Of a stretch of DNA of 64,000 nt, positions 50,317-58,918 are shown piece after piece. This stretch comes from CAWBRY01 sp963791295 (GTDB lineage Bacteria > Bacteroidota > Bacteroidia > Chitinophagales > Chitinophagaceae). The translations under genes were made by a program, and so were the position numbers. Where the stretch lies: the NCBI GenBank assembly GCA_963791295.1, contig CAWBRY010000001.1:62001-126000 (forward strand). Reading direction: 5' to 3'. Each line of letters opens with the position of its first letter. The stretch's first letter is position 1. The notes under the pieces were generated by a model. The model was not told where the DNA came from and did not search any database. It saw nothing but the letters and a program-made list of their open reading frames with translations.

Positions 50317-51015
50317 ATACTTGTAGCCGACACCTCTTACCGAATGAAAATATTTCGGATTGCGGCTGTCGTCCTCGAAATATTTGCGGAAGTTGAGTAT
50401 GAAATTATCTATGGTGCGCGTAGTGGGGTAAACATTGTAGCCCCACACTGCCTGAAGGATCTTTTCGCGGGGTACGACTTCATTCTTGTTTTCTATCAGC
50501 AGTTTCAACAACATCGTTTCTTTCTTGCTTAATTGAATTTTTTCGCCCGACGCCTTGATTGCCTCCTGCGCTTTGAAGTCGATGGTATTATTACCGAATG
50601 TATAGCTCACGCCGATCGTTTCCTTATCCTGCAGTTTTTTATTCTTCTCAATCAATTTTTGCACGCGAAGCAATAGTTCTTCGAGGTTAAATGGTTTTGT
50701 CAGGTAATCATCCGCTCCTTTCTTTAAGCCCAGCACTCTATCAGAACTGCTGTTCTTGGCGCTTAGAATAAGAATGGGTACTTCATAGTTTTTCAGCCTG
50801 ACTGTTTCGGTCACATTGATGCCGTCCATTTCGGGAAGCATGACGTCGAGAATGATCAGGTCAAAATATTCGGCCTGGACCGCTTTTAGGGCCGCGGCTC
50901 CGTCAAACGCAGATATTACTTCGTATCCCTCCAGTTCGAGATTCAGCTTGAGCGCCTCATGAAGATTCTCTTCATCTTCTACCAGCAAAATGGATGACTT
51001 TTTCTCGTCGTTCAT
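50308..51015 (-). CDS. OmpR-family response regulator
   Basis: A 235-residue two-component regulator: receiver domain 1-120 with acceptor D57 (FDLIILDVMLPEMDG), acidic patch LLVEDEEN and Lys in LTKPFNLEEL near 105; winged-helix DNA-binding domain about 135-232 ending SVRGVGYKYSE. 21 bp downstream of its histidine kinase gene. Targets unknown. Confidence 0.93.
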   Translation of the reverse strand: MNDEKKSSILLVEDEENLHEALKLNLELEGYEVISAFDGAAALKAVQAEYFDLIILDVMLPEMDGINVTETVRLKNYEVPILILSAKNSSSDRVLGLKKGADDYLTKPFNLEELLLRVQKLIEKNKKLQDKETIGVSYTFGNNTIDFKAQEAIKASGEKIQLSKKETMLLKLLIENKNEVVPREKILQAVWGYNVYPTTRTIDNFILNFRKYFEDDSRNPKYFHSVRGVGYKYSE

Positions 51016-51036
51016 GACTCAAGTATGATAAAATGA

Positions 51037-52029
51037 TTATGCACGAAAGCTAACTACGAATTTACTGCCACGCGGAATATTGTTTGTCACCGAAATGTCG
51101 GCATTATGATCCCGTGCGATTTTACGACAAAGGTAGAGTCCAAGTCCCGTGCCTTGCGTCTTACGTGTAGATTCATTTCCGATGCGGTAAAACTTTGAAA
51201 AGATCTTTTTCTTTTCCTCCTCGGGGATACCAGGTCCCTCGTCGATGATCTGTAACTCAATGCCCGGAGAATTTCTTCTGAGCACTGCCGTTATCGGAGC
51301 GTCCTTTGAAGAATATTTGATAGCGTTTTCGAGCAGGTTATTGATCATGATCTGCAGGAGAAAGGCATCTCCTCTTACATCTGCATCTGCTTCGATATTT
51401 TGTTCAACGACTCGTTCCGGAAAACGTTGCTTGAAATCATCCAAACAATCCTCCAACAATCCGGAAAGGTTCAAGTCGTCCTTGGCCGATTTATATCCAC
51501 TTACATCCAATTGAGCAGACATGAGGATATTATTAGTAAGAAAGTTGAGCCTGCCTGTTTCTTCCAGGGTCATGCGGATCAACTTCTTTTGTTTTTCAGC
51601 ATCTAAGGTGTATTTCTGGATTGTTTCAAGATTCAGGCGGGCGACAGATATCGGTGTTTTTAATTCATGGGTGACAGCCATCACAAAATTCTGTTGCTGT
51701 TGCTGCATTTTGAATTGATGTCTTATATAACGATAAACAAACAGAGCGCCTACCAGGATGACTAATAGAAATATGGCTCCTTCGCCAAGGAATTTTGTTC
51801 GGTTACCCCGGTGGTCTGCAATGATCTTGGAATGTTCTTGCTGGTAGAGAACGGGCGTTGAACTCTTGTCGATAGACTGTTCCAGCTTTTTGATTTCAAA
51901 ATCCATCATTTGGTCATTCTGTACATTCAATGAAATGAACCACCATACCAATGCTGCTATTATATAAAGGAGCAGCATCCAATAAATGATTGTCGTACGA
52001 ATCAACCTTTTTCGGCTGGCATCTGGCAT
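51037..52029 (-). CDS. Sensor histidine kinase
   Basis: A 330-residue membrane kinase: helices at about 12-33 and 82-103 enclose a short periplasmic loop of about 48 residues; phospho-acceptor H121 in VTHELKTPISVARLNLE; N box NNLLENAIKYS; G1 IIDEGPGIPEEEKKKIFSKFYR; G2 QGTGLGLYLCRKI. With the next gene it forms a two-component system. The small sensor loop suggests membrane or intramembrane sensing. Confidence 0.93.
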   Translation of the reverse strand: MPDASRKRLIRTTIIYWMLLLYIIAALVWWFISLNVQNDQMMDFEIKKLEQSIDKSSTPVLYQQEHSKIIADHRGNRTKFLGEGAIFLLVILVGALFVYRYIRHQFKMQQQQQNFVMAVTHELKTPISVARLNLETIQKYTLDAEKQKKLIRMTLEETGRLNFLTNNILMSAQLDVSGYKSAKDDLNLSGLLEDCLDDFKQRFPERVVEQNIEADADVRGDAFLLQIMINNLLENAIKYSSKDAPITAVLRRNSPGIELQIIDEGPGIPEEEKKKIFSKFYRIGNESTRKTQGTGLGLYLCRKIARDHNADISVTNNIPRGSKFVVSFRA

Positions 52030-52057
52030 AGCGGCAAGAGGGGATTATGGTTTCTTT

Positions 52058-52507
52058 TCAATGCTGAAGTCCTACGTTCAATACATTTTCCAGCGGGTCT
52101 TCCCGCATGATCTGTTCAATAGCAAATTCATAAACGCCACCCTTCAGGGTTTGTTTTTCACCCAGGGGAATGCGATGTTCATAGATATCGTCCATTCCGC
52201 TGCCGAGCCATCCATCATTGGTGGCCAATGTAAGAGGAAGCTGAATTTTCTGCGTGCTGTCTGTAGCGGGCGCTTTTATGTACAAATTGATATAAATATT
52301 GTTAAAATGATATTTCTCATTGTGACGCAGGATCAGGTAGAATTGATAAGGGGTCGTGGTATCATGGATCGCAAAAGTAAAAGAAGGCCTGAAAGTGCTT
52401 TTCCATGAATGAGCGGGGATCGATACGCTTTTTTCATAGAGATCGATGGTGGTGCAGGAAGAGATAAAGAGTAGGAGGAGGGGAAACAATTGTTTTATTG
52501 GCCGCAT
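52058..52507 (-). CDS. gldH: Gliding motility lipoprotein GldH
   Basis: A 149-residue lipoprotein (lipobox LLFISSC, Cys18) matching GldH: TIDLYEKSVSIPAHSWKSTFRPSFTFAIHD, then YQFYLILRHNEKYHFNNIYINLYI and the closing GGVYEFAIEQIMREDPLENVLNVGL. GldH is needed for gliding in Flavobacterium. 28 bp ahead of the histidine kinase gene. A -7 box lies 4 nt before its ATG. Confidence 0.9.
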   Translation of the reverse strand: MRPIKQLFPLLLLFISSCTTIDLYEKSVSIPAHSWKSTFRPSFTFAIHDTTTPYQFYLILRHNEKYHFNNIYINLYIKAPATDSTQKIQLPLTLATNDGWLGSGMDDIYEHRIPLGEKQTLKGGVYEFAIEQIMREDPLENVLNVGLQH

Positions 52508-52511
52508 GTCG

Positions 52512-52519
52512 CAAAGATA
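52512..52519 (-). promoter_or_regulatory. -7 box TATCTTTG for gldH
   Basis: The minus strand reads TATCTTTG, then CGAC, then the gldH ATG at 52507: the same arrangement as at the fatty acid hydroxylase gene. A TTTG lies at 52536-52533, spacer 13 bp, shorter than usual. Confidence 0.5.
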
Positions 52520-52556
52520 AATCGAACAGGTTCAAAAATAGGATGGCGTTGGATAT

Positions 52557-53411
52557 CTACAGGACATTCAATACTTGTTCCTTGGCTTTCTCCAACTCGT
52601 CCTTCATCAGCACTACGCATTTTTGTATCGTCGAGTCGTACGCCTTGGAACCAGTGGTATTGATCTCTCTGCCGATCTCCTGCAGAATGAAGGAGAGTTT
52701 CTTCCCTTTTGATTCTTCCCCGTCAGCCAGGAGCTCCTTGAAATAGTCACAATGACTTTTGAGCCGCACCTGTTCTTCCGAAATATCGATCTTTTCGATA
52801 TAATAGATAAGCTCCTGTTCCAGTCGATTACCATCATAATTTTCTTTGCCCACATTCTCTTCCAGCAATCGTGTTATTCCCTCCCGGATTTTTTGTTGAC
52901 GCAACGGCTCCAGCCTGATCACTTCTTCCTGTTGCTTAAGAATATTGTTGATGCGAAGCAGCAAGTCTTCTGCCATCATCACTCCTTCATTCAGGCGGTG
53001 TGTATTCAACCTATCGATAGCGGATTGTAACAGGCAGCGGAGGTCGGACCATTCCTTATCGGAAAGAGTTTCACTGCTTGGAGTGATCACTTCGGGAAGC
53101 TTAACCAGGGTGCTGAGGATATGAGAGGGGTCGAGATTGAGAACGGAGGACAGTTCTGCCAAAGGCTTGTAATATGCCTTGGCCAGGTCCGTATTGATCG
53201 TGATTGGTTTTGCATTGCCGGTTTCCTTGAGGCTAATGCTGCAATCAACACTTCCACGGTTCAGTTTTTCTGAAAGTAGGCGACGGATATCAAACTCAAA
53301 AGGCTTTAGGATCCCGGGCATCTTTAATTGTAATTCAAACTGTTTGCCATTGAGTGATTTTATGTCGACCAGGAAAGTTTTATCACCGACATTGATCTTC
53401 AGCTCTTCCAA
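52557..53411 (-). CDS. yicC: YicC family endoribonuclease, 5' end frameshifted
   Basis: The open frame gives INVGDKTFLVDIKSLNGKQFELQLKMP onward and the conserved C-terminus LEQELIYYIEKIDISEEQVRLKSHCDYFKE, GKKLSFILQEIGREINTTGSKA. The true N-terminus MLKSMTGFGRAE is encoded just upstream from ATG 53433 in another frame; removing one G at 53397 joins it exactly to INVGDK. So the real gene is 52557-53433 with a single-base insertion. YicC proteins are RNases acting in RNA turnover. The codon at 53411 (TTG) is unlikely to be used. Confidence 0.85.
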   Translation of the reverse strand: MEELKINVGDKTFLVDIKSLNGKQFELQLKMPGILKPFEFDIRRLLSEKLNRGSVDCSISLKETGNAKPITINTDLAKAYYKPLAELSSVLNLDPSHILSTLVKLPEVITPSSETLSDKEWSDLRCLLQSAIDRLNTHRLNEGVMMAEDLLLRINNILKQQEEVIRLEPLRQQKIREGITRLLEENVGKENYDGNRLEQELIYYIEKIDISEEQVRLKSHCDYFKELLADGEESKGKKLSFILQEIGREINTTGSKAYDSTIQKCVVLMKDELEKAKEQVLNVL

Positions 53412-53433
53412 ACCCGGTCATGGATTTCAGCAT

Positions 53434-53811
53434 ATTCTTTTTTTTAAGTAGCGTAAAGGTATTTTAATATTAAATAAAAATCCCTCCGAGTACCGGAGGG
53501 ATCATTTATATGGATGGGTTAGTAAGTACTGGGAAACTTATTTCCCGGTACAATATTAGAATTAATTTCTCTTAATCAAAAAATTTTTCTATTATATTTT
53601 ATTAACATTTTAAATATACCTGTGGATAAGGGCATCGAATATTCAATGAATGTGATATGATATTTTATTGAAAGATAATTTTTTCTATCTATCATCTTCA
53701 ATGAATAACGAAAAGATATAGCCGATTCAATGATCATTTTATAAAATTCAATTTAATAGTAAAGATAATTGCCCAACAGAGCATACTATCTTTACCTAAA
53801 TATATTTTTAT
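53434..53811. other. AT-rich divergent intergenic region, 378 bp, with one DnaA box
   Basis: It separates yicC (minus) from the lpxD-like gene (plus). It holds a terminator-like hairpin at 53480-53502, a perfect DnaA box TGTGGATAA at 53621-53629 within strongly AT-rich sequence, and TATCTTTA (one base off the -7 consensus) about 17 nt before the lpxD ATG. Only one DnaA box was found, so an origin is not established. No ORF. Confidence 0.45.
53480..53502 (-). terminator. Terminator-like hairpin in the yicC leader
   Basis: Perfect nine-base stem ATCCCTCCG / CGGAGGGAT, loop of 5. On the minus strand it is followed by TTTTATTTAAT, a good terminator tail, 47 nt before the yicC ATG at 53433. No minus-strand gene lies upstream to be terminated, so attenuation of yicC or an unseen small RNA is possible. 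Confidence 0.7.
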
Positions 53812-54765
53812 ATGCGTTTTGAAAAACCTGTATCAATAGCGACTATAGCGGCTTTGGTCAATGCCGAGATCATCGGGAATAAGAATGGAAGTGCAACCGG
53901 CATTAATGAGATTCATAAAGTTGAGCCGGGCGATTTGGTGTTCGTGGACCATCCAAAATATTATTCATCGAGTATTCACTCTGCAGCTACCTTCATCATC
54001 ATCGACAAGAAGATGGATTTCCCGGAAGGTAAGGCGTTGCTAATCGTGGATCAACCTTTCGAGGCCTACCAACAAATTGTGCGCCATTACCGTCCTTTTA
54101 GTCCTTCTATGAAGTCAATTAGTGACACGGCCATGGTGGGAGATGGTACGGTGATCATGCCGAATGCTTATGTCGGCAACCATGTGCGAATTGGCAAAGA
54201 CTGCATTATCCATCCTAATGTTACTATCCTCGACTATACTGTGATTGGAGATAATGTGACCATTCAGGCGTCTACGGTTATTGGTAGTGATGCATTTTAT
54301 TACAATAAAAAGACCAATCGGGATATTCATTATAAGAAGATGGAAAGCTGCGGCCGCGTAGTAATCGGCAATTGGGTTGAGATAGGCGCCGGCTGCACGA
54401 TTGATCGCGGTGTGAGCGGCGACACGCTCATTGGTGATGGTACGAAGTTGGACAATCTGGTGCATATCGGCCATGATACGGTAGTTGGCAAGAATTGTCT
54501 ACTAGCAGGACAGGTAGGCATTGCAGGTGCTTCAGTGCTGGAAGACAATGTAATTCTTTGGGGACAAGTAGGTGTGAGCAAGACATTGACGATCGGTAAG
54601 GATGCCGTCTTGTATGCGCAAAGTGGAGTGGCTGCATCGCTGGCGGGTGGTAAGAATTATTTTGGATCGCCGGCAATAGAAGCTAAGGAAAAAATGAAGG
54701 AGTTTGTTTGGATCAAGCGGCTTCCGGAAATCTGGGATAAAGTAACGGGCAAGACGGAGGAGTGA
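53812..54765 (+). CDS. lpxD: LpxD-like UDP-3-O-acylglucosamine N-acyltransferase
   Basis: A 317-residue left-handed beta-helix acyltransferase. N-terminal uridine-binding domain (1-100), then hexapeptide repeats (MVGDGTVIMPNAYVGNHVRIGKDCIIHPNV) and the catalytic-histidine region KLDNLVHIGHDTVVGKNCLLAGQVGIAG near 203-230. It should transfer a 3-hydroxyacyl chain during lipid A synthesis. Bacteroidota often carry a second, shorter LpxD homologue; this could be that one, as no lpx genes are adjacent. Confidence 0.82.
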   Translation: MRFEKPVSIATIAALVNAEIIGNKNGSATGINEIHKVEPGDLVFVDHPKYYSSSIHSAATFIIIDKKMDFPEGKALLIVDQPFEAYQQIVRHYRPFSPSMKSISDTAMVGDGTVIMPNAYVGNHVRIGKDCIIHPNVTILDYTVIGDNVTIQASTVIGSDAFYYNKKTNRDIHYKKMESCGRVVIGNWVEIGAGCTIDRGVSGDTLIGDGTKLDNLVHIGHDTVVGKNCLLAGQVGIAGASVLEDNVILWGQVGVSKTLTIGKDAVLYAQSGVAASLAGGKNYFGSPAIEAKEKMKEFVWIKRLPEIWDKVTGKTEE

Positions 54766-54773
54766 GTTCAGCC

Positions 54774-55178
54774 TCACCTTCGTCGCGGATTGACGAATGC
54801 CAGTAAGATTGAAAGCGCTGCCGTAATCCAAAAGCCAACTCCGAATAGCTTAATGAAATCAGTAAATGAAATCGATCCAGCAGGGGTTTTGACATTCAGA
54901 TAAAAACGAACGAGAATATAAATGACTGTCATTAATGGCAACCAGCTGAGCAAACTACGCCCAAGAAAATAATATCCATTCAATGCTCCGATCAGCAGAA
55001 ATACAGCCGGCACAGGTATAAGCAACCAAATATATTTTTCCCAAGCATATTTGCCTGCCACGGAATTGAAGACCGCATCATAACCACTCACTTCGACATT
55101 TCCCGATTTAATAAATGGGAGGAAGAAGCAGCCAATGAGTCCAAGGGACATGACAATTGTCCAGGTTCTGTTATTCAT
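54774..55178 (-). CDS. Hypothetical membrane protein, 134 aa
   Basis: No family recognised. Four hydrophobic helices (about 7-23, 50-68, 74-94, 108-128) with a loop KSGNVEVSGYDAVFNSVAGKYAWEK. Start 55178 (MNNRTWTIVM) is taken because the longer frame overlaps the upstream gene. It follows another membrane-protein gene by 13 bp, probably in one operon; the two share the layout of an N-terminal helix followed by an F(L)PF motif and a V(E/K)V loop. Confidence 0.65.
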   Translation of the reverse strand: MNNRTWTIVMSLGLIGCFFLPFIKSGNVEVSGYDAVFNSVAGKYAWEKYIWLLIPVPAVFLLIGALNGYYFLGRSLLSWLPLMTVIYILVRFYLNVKTPAGSISFTDFIKLFGVGFWITAALSILLAFVNPRRR

Positions 55179-55191
55179 GAAAATAATTTTC

Positions 55192-55815
55192 TTAGGTGCC
55201 GAGTCGATTCGCCTGTTGCATTCGTTTATAACTGAATAATGCGGCGGCCAACAGAGCAATGATGGCAATATAAAACCAGGCAGTAAAATCAACCGTTACT
55301 TCCATATTCCCCAGCCGGTCAAGTCCGAGATTTCCATTGTCCGTCTTAGGCGTGTTCAAATCGGATGATTTAAGTTTTGGATTATTTTTCAAATCGATCA
55401 TTAATCCAATTAAAGCGCCGGCCGACAAAAGACCAGTGACCAATCCTCCCATCGCACCTCCTTTAGAACCAGCGAACGACAATAGTAGACCCAACACACC
55501 CAGTCCCATGGCGGCAATGGCATATATATTTGGGTCCTGCTTCTTATTCAATTCCTCATTTGAATTGTTGCCTCCTAAATCGCTATTGCCAAACATTCCT
55601 CCACCCATCACGTTTTTCCATTGTGTACCGATAGCAATGCCGAAGCCGCTGTTTTGTGCCAGTGCGGTTCCGTTGCATCTCACTTCTGCGAACGGAAGAA
55701 AGAATAATAAAACGGCGATGACAAATGCAACAGAGGCCGGAATTTTTGTTCCGAAAACTCCGGAATTAGTTGTTTTTGGGGGAGTATAGGTTGGAGGTGG
55801 TTGAATGGGATCCAT
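55192..55815 (-). CDS. Hypothetical membrane protein, 207 aa
   Basis: No family recognised with confidence. Proline-rich N-terminus (MDPIQPPPTYTPPKTTNSG), helix at about 26-44 (ASVAFVIAVLLFFLPFAEV), an Asn/Gly-rich loop, two helices at about 96-140 and a final one near 178-196. The architecture recalls small Bacteroidota proteins with a cytoplasmic Pro-rich start. Operon with the downstream 134-aa membrane protein. Confidence 0.65.
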   Translation of the reverse strand: MDPIQPPPTYTPPKTTNSGVFGTKIPASVAFVIAVLLFFLPFAEVRCNGTALAQNSGFGIAIGTQWKNVMGGGMFGNSDLGGNNSNEELNKKQDPNIYAIAAMGLGVLGLLLSFAGSKGGAMGGLVTGLLSAGALIGLMIDLKNNPKLKSSDLNTPKTDNGNLGLDRLGNMEVTVDFTAWFYIAIIALLAAALFSYKRMQQANRLGT

Positions 55816-55868
55816 ATTTGTTGGTTTTGGTAGGTCAAGATAAGAAATTTGGGGTTTAAATTACACTC

Positions 55869-56735
55869 ATGAATGTAAATAAGATATGTATTTGCGGGGC
55901 TGGAACAATGGGTAAGGGCATAGCACAAACAACAGCACGTGCCGGATTTCTCAGCATTTTATATGAACTCAACCCTTCCATCCTTGAAAAAGCCGAAAAA
56001 GATATGTCGGTCGAACTGCAGATACTTGTCGACAAAGGAAAATTGAATGAACAGGAGAAGGAAAAAACAATGCAGCGGATCCAATTTACCAATGATATTC
56101 ATTCCTGCATTGCCGATCTATTTATAGAAGCGATCATAGAAAAGAGTCAGCCAAAAGTGAATCTATTTAATCAACTGGCTGAATTTAATCATGTCGAATC
56201 CATCTTTGCCAGCAATACTTCTTCTCTTTCAATAAATGCCCTCGCTGAGCAAATCAAAAACCCGGAGCGGGTGATCGGCATGCATTTTTTTAATCCGGCG
56301 CCGGTAATGAAACTGGTTGAAGTGGTTAATACGAATCATACGCTGGAAAAAGTTTCGAAAACGATCGTAGAGTTGGTCAGGAAATTGGGGAAGACTCCTG
56401 TTCGTTGTGTCGATTCACCGGGATTTATTGTCAACCGGGTTGCCAGACCATATTATATTGAGTCGTTGCGAATCGCTGAATCGGCGGAATCGGGCATTTC
56501 AGGGTTTGCGCAAATTGATCGCTTGCTGGAAGCTACTGGATTTAAGATGGGACCCTTCAAACTCATGGACCTTATCGGCAATGACATCAACTATGCCGTG
56601 AGCCAGTCTGTTTTTGATCAGCTTGGACGGCCTGAGAGATTAAGACCTTCATCACTACAACAGCAAAGAGTGGAGGCAGGCGAATTAGGAAGAAAGAGCG
56701 GAAAGGGATATTACGAATATCAGCCGCAGGGATAA
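55869..56735 (+). CDS. 3-hydroxyacyl-CoA dehydrogenase family protein
   Basis: A 288-residue NAD-dependent dehydrogenase of the 3-hydroxybutyryl-CoA type. ICGAGTMGKGIAQTTARAG at about 6-24 binds NAD, ASNTSSLSI near 116, GMHFFNPAPVMKLVEVV near 137-153 holds the catalytic His, and TPVRCVDSPGFIVNR near 178-192 opens the C-terminal domain. It acts in fatty acid oxidation or butyrate-type metabolism; no partner enzymes adjacent. Confidence 0.88.
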   Translation: MNVNKICICGAGTMGKGIAQTTARAGFLSILYELNPSILEKAEKDMSVELQILVDKGKLNEQEKEKTMQRIQFTNDIHSCIADLFIEAIIEKSQPKVNLFNQLAEFNHVESIFASNTSSLSINALAEQIKNPERVIGMHFFNPAPVMKLVEVVNTNHTLEKVSKTIVELVRKLGKTPVRCVDSPGFIVNRVARPYYIESLRIAESAESGISGFAQIDRLLEATGFKMGPFKLMDLIGNDINYAVSQSVFDQLGRPERLRPSSLQQQRVEAGELGRKSGKGYYEYQPQG

Positions 56736-56778
56736 TGATTGTCGCATTATTGAATGCAAATAAATTTTTAGTTCCCAA

Positions 56779-57789
56779 ATGCCGGCAAAGCGCAAAATAT
56801 TAATAACTGGTGGCACGGGTTTTCTTGGCTCTTATATTATAAGGGAACTTGTTGCCGCTAATTATGAGGTAAGGGCTATTCGTCGGGGAAAGAAGTATCC
56901 TGGCTATCTTCCCAAGGATATTGGTGATAAAGTTGAATGGGTTGAAGGCGATGTGCTGGATGTAATGTCTTTAGATGATGCCATGGAAGGAATAGATATC
57001 GTGGTCCATTCAGCAGCCGTCGTGTCCTTTATTAAGAAAAGTCGAAAGGAGATGTACCGGGTAAATGTGGAGGGAACAGCCAATGTGATCAATATGGCTT
57101 TGGAAAAAAAAGTATCCCGGATCATCCATATCAGTTCTGTGGCGGCGTTAGGAAGAACAGTTCATGGAGGGCATGTGAATGAAGAAAGGAAATGGCAGGA
57201 AAATAAGATAAACACTCACTATGCCCGAAGCAAACACCAGGCAGAGTTAGAAGTCTGGAGAGGATTAGGAGAAGGATTAAATGGAGTCATCTTGAATCCA
57301 AGCACTATCCTGGGCTATGGAGATTGGAATACCGGAAGCTGTGCCATCTTCAGGAATGTTTACAGTGAATTCAAATGGTATGGTCCCGGCATCAATGGAT
57401 TTGTCGACGTGGAAGATGTAGCGAGGGCCGTCGTTTTATTAATTGAAAGCGATATCACAGAACAACGATTTATATTGAATGCCGACAATTGGTCGTTCAA
57501 AAAATTACAGGATTCCATTGCAGACGCCTTTCGCAAAAAGCACCCGGCCTGGCAGACCAATGCCTTTCTTCTATCGGTCGCATGGCGGCTCGAAAAGCTG
57601 AAGGCAAAGTTTACAGGTAAAGTACCGCTGTTAACAAAAGAAAGCATTCGGGTGGCAAAGAGTAAAACGTATTTTGAGAACGACAAAATTCGAGCAGCCT
57701 TCCCGGGTTTTTCCTTTACACCCCTGGAACAGACCATAAAAAAGGCCTGTGAAAACTATCTTGGCACAGTTACTGCCATGCAACCGTAG
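56779..57789 (+). CDS. NAD-dependent epimerase/dehydratase family protein
   Basis: A 336-residue extended SDR. ITGGTGFLGSYIIREL at about 8-23, HSAAVVSF near 76, catalytic HYARSKHQAELEVW (YxxxK) near 152-165, LNPSTILGYGDWNTGS near 173. It resembles the dihydroflavonol-reductase-like or sterol-dehydrogenase-like subgroup; substrate unknown. 43 bp after the hydroxyacyl-CoA dehydrogenase gene. Confidence 0.83.
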   Translation: MPAKRKILITGGTGFLGSYIIRELVAANYEVRAIRRGKKYPGYLPKDIGDKVEWVEGDVLDVMSLDDAMEGIDIVVHSAAVVSFIKKSRKEMYRVNVEGTANVINMALEKKVSRIIHISSVAALGRTVHGGHVNEERKWQENKINTHYARSKHQAELEVWRGLGEGLNGVILNPSTILGYGDWNTGSCAIFRNVYSEFKWYGPGINGFVDVEDVARAVVLLIESDITEQRFILNADNWSFKKLQDSIADAFRKKHPAWQTNAFLLSVAWRLEKLKAKFTGKVPLLTKESIRVAKSKTYFENDKIRAAFPGFSFTPLEQTIKKACENYLGTVTAMQP

Positions 57790-57826
57790 CCATCCGGTTT
57801 CTATCTTTAAACAGTAATCATAATCT

Positions 57827-58906
57827 ATGCAAATCATTCGTTTCCCGCTATTTCTATTATTATGTGTTTTCCTTTCTATATCCGCCTCCGCACAATTTAC
57901 GGTCACAGGAACTGTCCTTGATTCCGCGACCCGTGAGCCACTCGTTAGTGCATCTGTATTTTGCCAGAATACCACAGTCGGTGGTGTTACAAATAAGCAG
58001 GGTGAATTTTCTCTTCAATTGAAATCGGGCGGTTATGACCTGATCGTTAGTTATACTGGTTACCAGACCCAACAGCTACGTATAAATGCAACAGATAATA
58101 ATAAAATGGAGATCCTGCTGGCGAAAGCCGATATCAGCCTGGGAGAAGTTGTTTTAAAGAATACCAATGAAGTAGCTGATGGTTGGGACAAGTATGGCGA
58201 GTTCTTTATTAAGAATTTTATTGGCTCAACTCCCAATGCCGCTCAATGCACATTGTTGAATCACGAAGTGCTTAAATTTTATTTCTATAAGCGTAGCAAC
58301 AAACTGAAGGTACTGGCTACTGAACCTTTACAGATCAGCAACAAATCCATGGGATACAACCTCAACTATCAGCTCGACTCCTTCGTGTATTATTACGGCA
58401 CTAATATAAATTCTTATCGAGGCTACTGCCTTTTTTCAGAAATGGACGGAAGCGACAGCCTGAAGAAAGTCTGGAATACCCGGCGTAACAAGGCCTATTA
58501 TGGTTCTCGTTTACATTTCATGAGAAGTTATTATGACAGCACGCTCACCGAGGATGGATATGCAATTGATATGCTGGATGAAAATAACGAGAACAAATTC
58601 AATAAGGTCACCGACCCGTATGATACCTTATATTTTGGAGCGCTCGACAGTACTTTACAAATTGAGATCTGGTATCCCAGAAAACTCAGCATTACTTATT
58701 CCAAGAAGAAACCGGAACCTGAATACCTAAAACAATTTGGACTTCCCAAGAATGTGAGCACTCAGATTACTTATGTTACCATGAAAGACGGTATTGCCAT
58801 AAAGGAAAACGGTTATTATTACGATCAGAAAGATTGGATCAACCAGGGCTATTGGTCGTGGAAGAATCTTGCCGATTTGTTGCCCAATGACTACCTGCCG
58901 GATTGA
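57827..58906 (+). CDS. Secreted protein with carboxypeptidase-like regulatory (CarboxypepD_reg) domain
   Basis: A 359-residue exported protein: signal peptide ending SASAQ (23), then the beta-sandwich FTVTGTVLDSATREPLVSASVFCQNT to YDLIVSYTGYQTQQLRINA (about 24-90), as found at the N-terminus of SusC/TonB receptors. The remaining 260 residues form an uncharacterised domain with many aromatic residues (GYNLNYQLDSFVYYYGT). No plug or barrel follows, so it is not a truncated TonB receptor. Function unknown; periplasmic or surface. Confidence 0.78.
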   Translation: MQIIRFPLFLLLCVFLSISASAQFTVTGTVLDSATREPLVSASVFCQNTTVGGVTNKQGEFSLQLKSGGYDLIVSYTGYQTQQLRINATDNNKMEILLAKADISLGEVVLKNTNEVADGWDKYGEFFIKNFIGSTPNAAQCTLLNHEVLKFYFYKRSNKLKVLATEPLQISNKSMGYNLNYQLDSFVYYYGTNINSYRGYCLFSEMDGSDSLKKVWNTRRNKAYYGSRLHFMRSYYDSTLTEDGYAIDMLDENNENKFNKVTDPYDTLYFGALDSTLQIEIWYPRKLSITYSKKKPEPEYLKQFGLPKNVSTQITYVTMKDGIAIKENGYYYDQKDWINQGYWSWKNLADLLPNDYLPD

Positions 58907-58918
58907 ACTTATAAATAG

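Noticed and set aside
53397..53433. Programmed ribosomal frameshift in yicC
   Set aside because: The junction GCT GAA G ATC has no slippery heptamer or obvious stimulatory structure; a simple one-base insertion explains it.
57827..58906. Truncated TonB-dependent receptor
   Set aside because: The regulatory domain at the N-terminus is shared with SusC proteins, but no plug or barrel sequence follows and the reading frame ends naturally.
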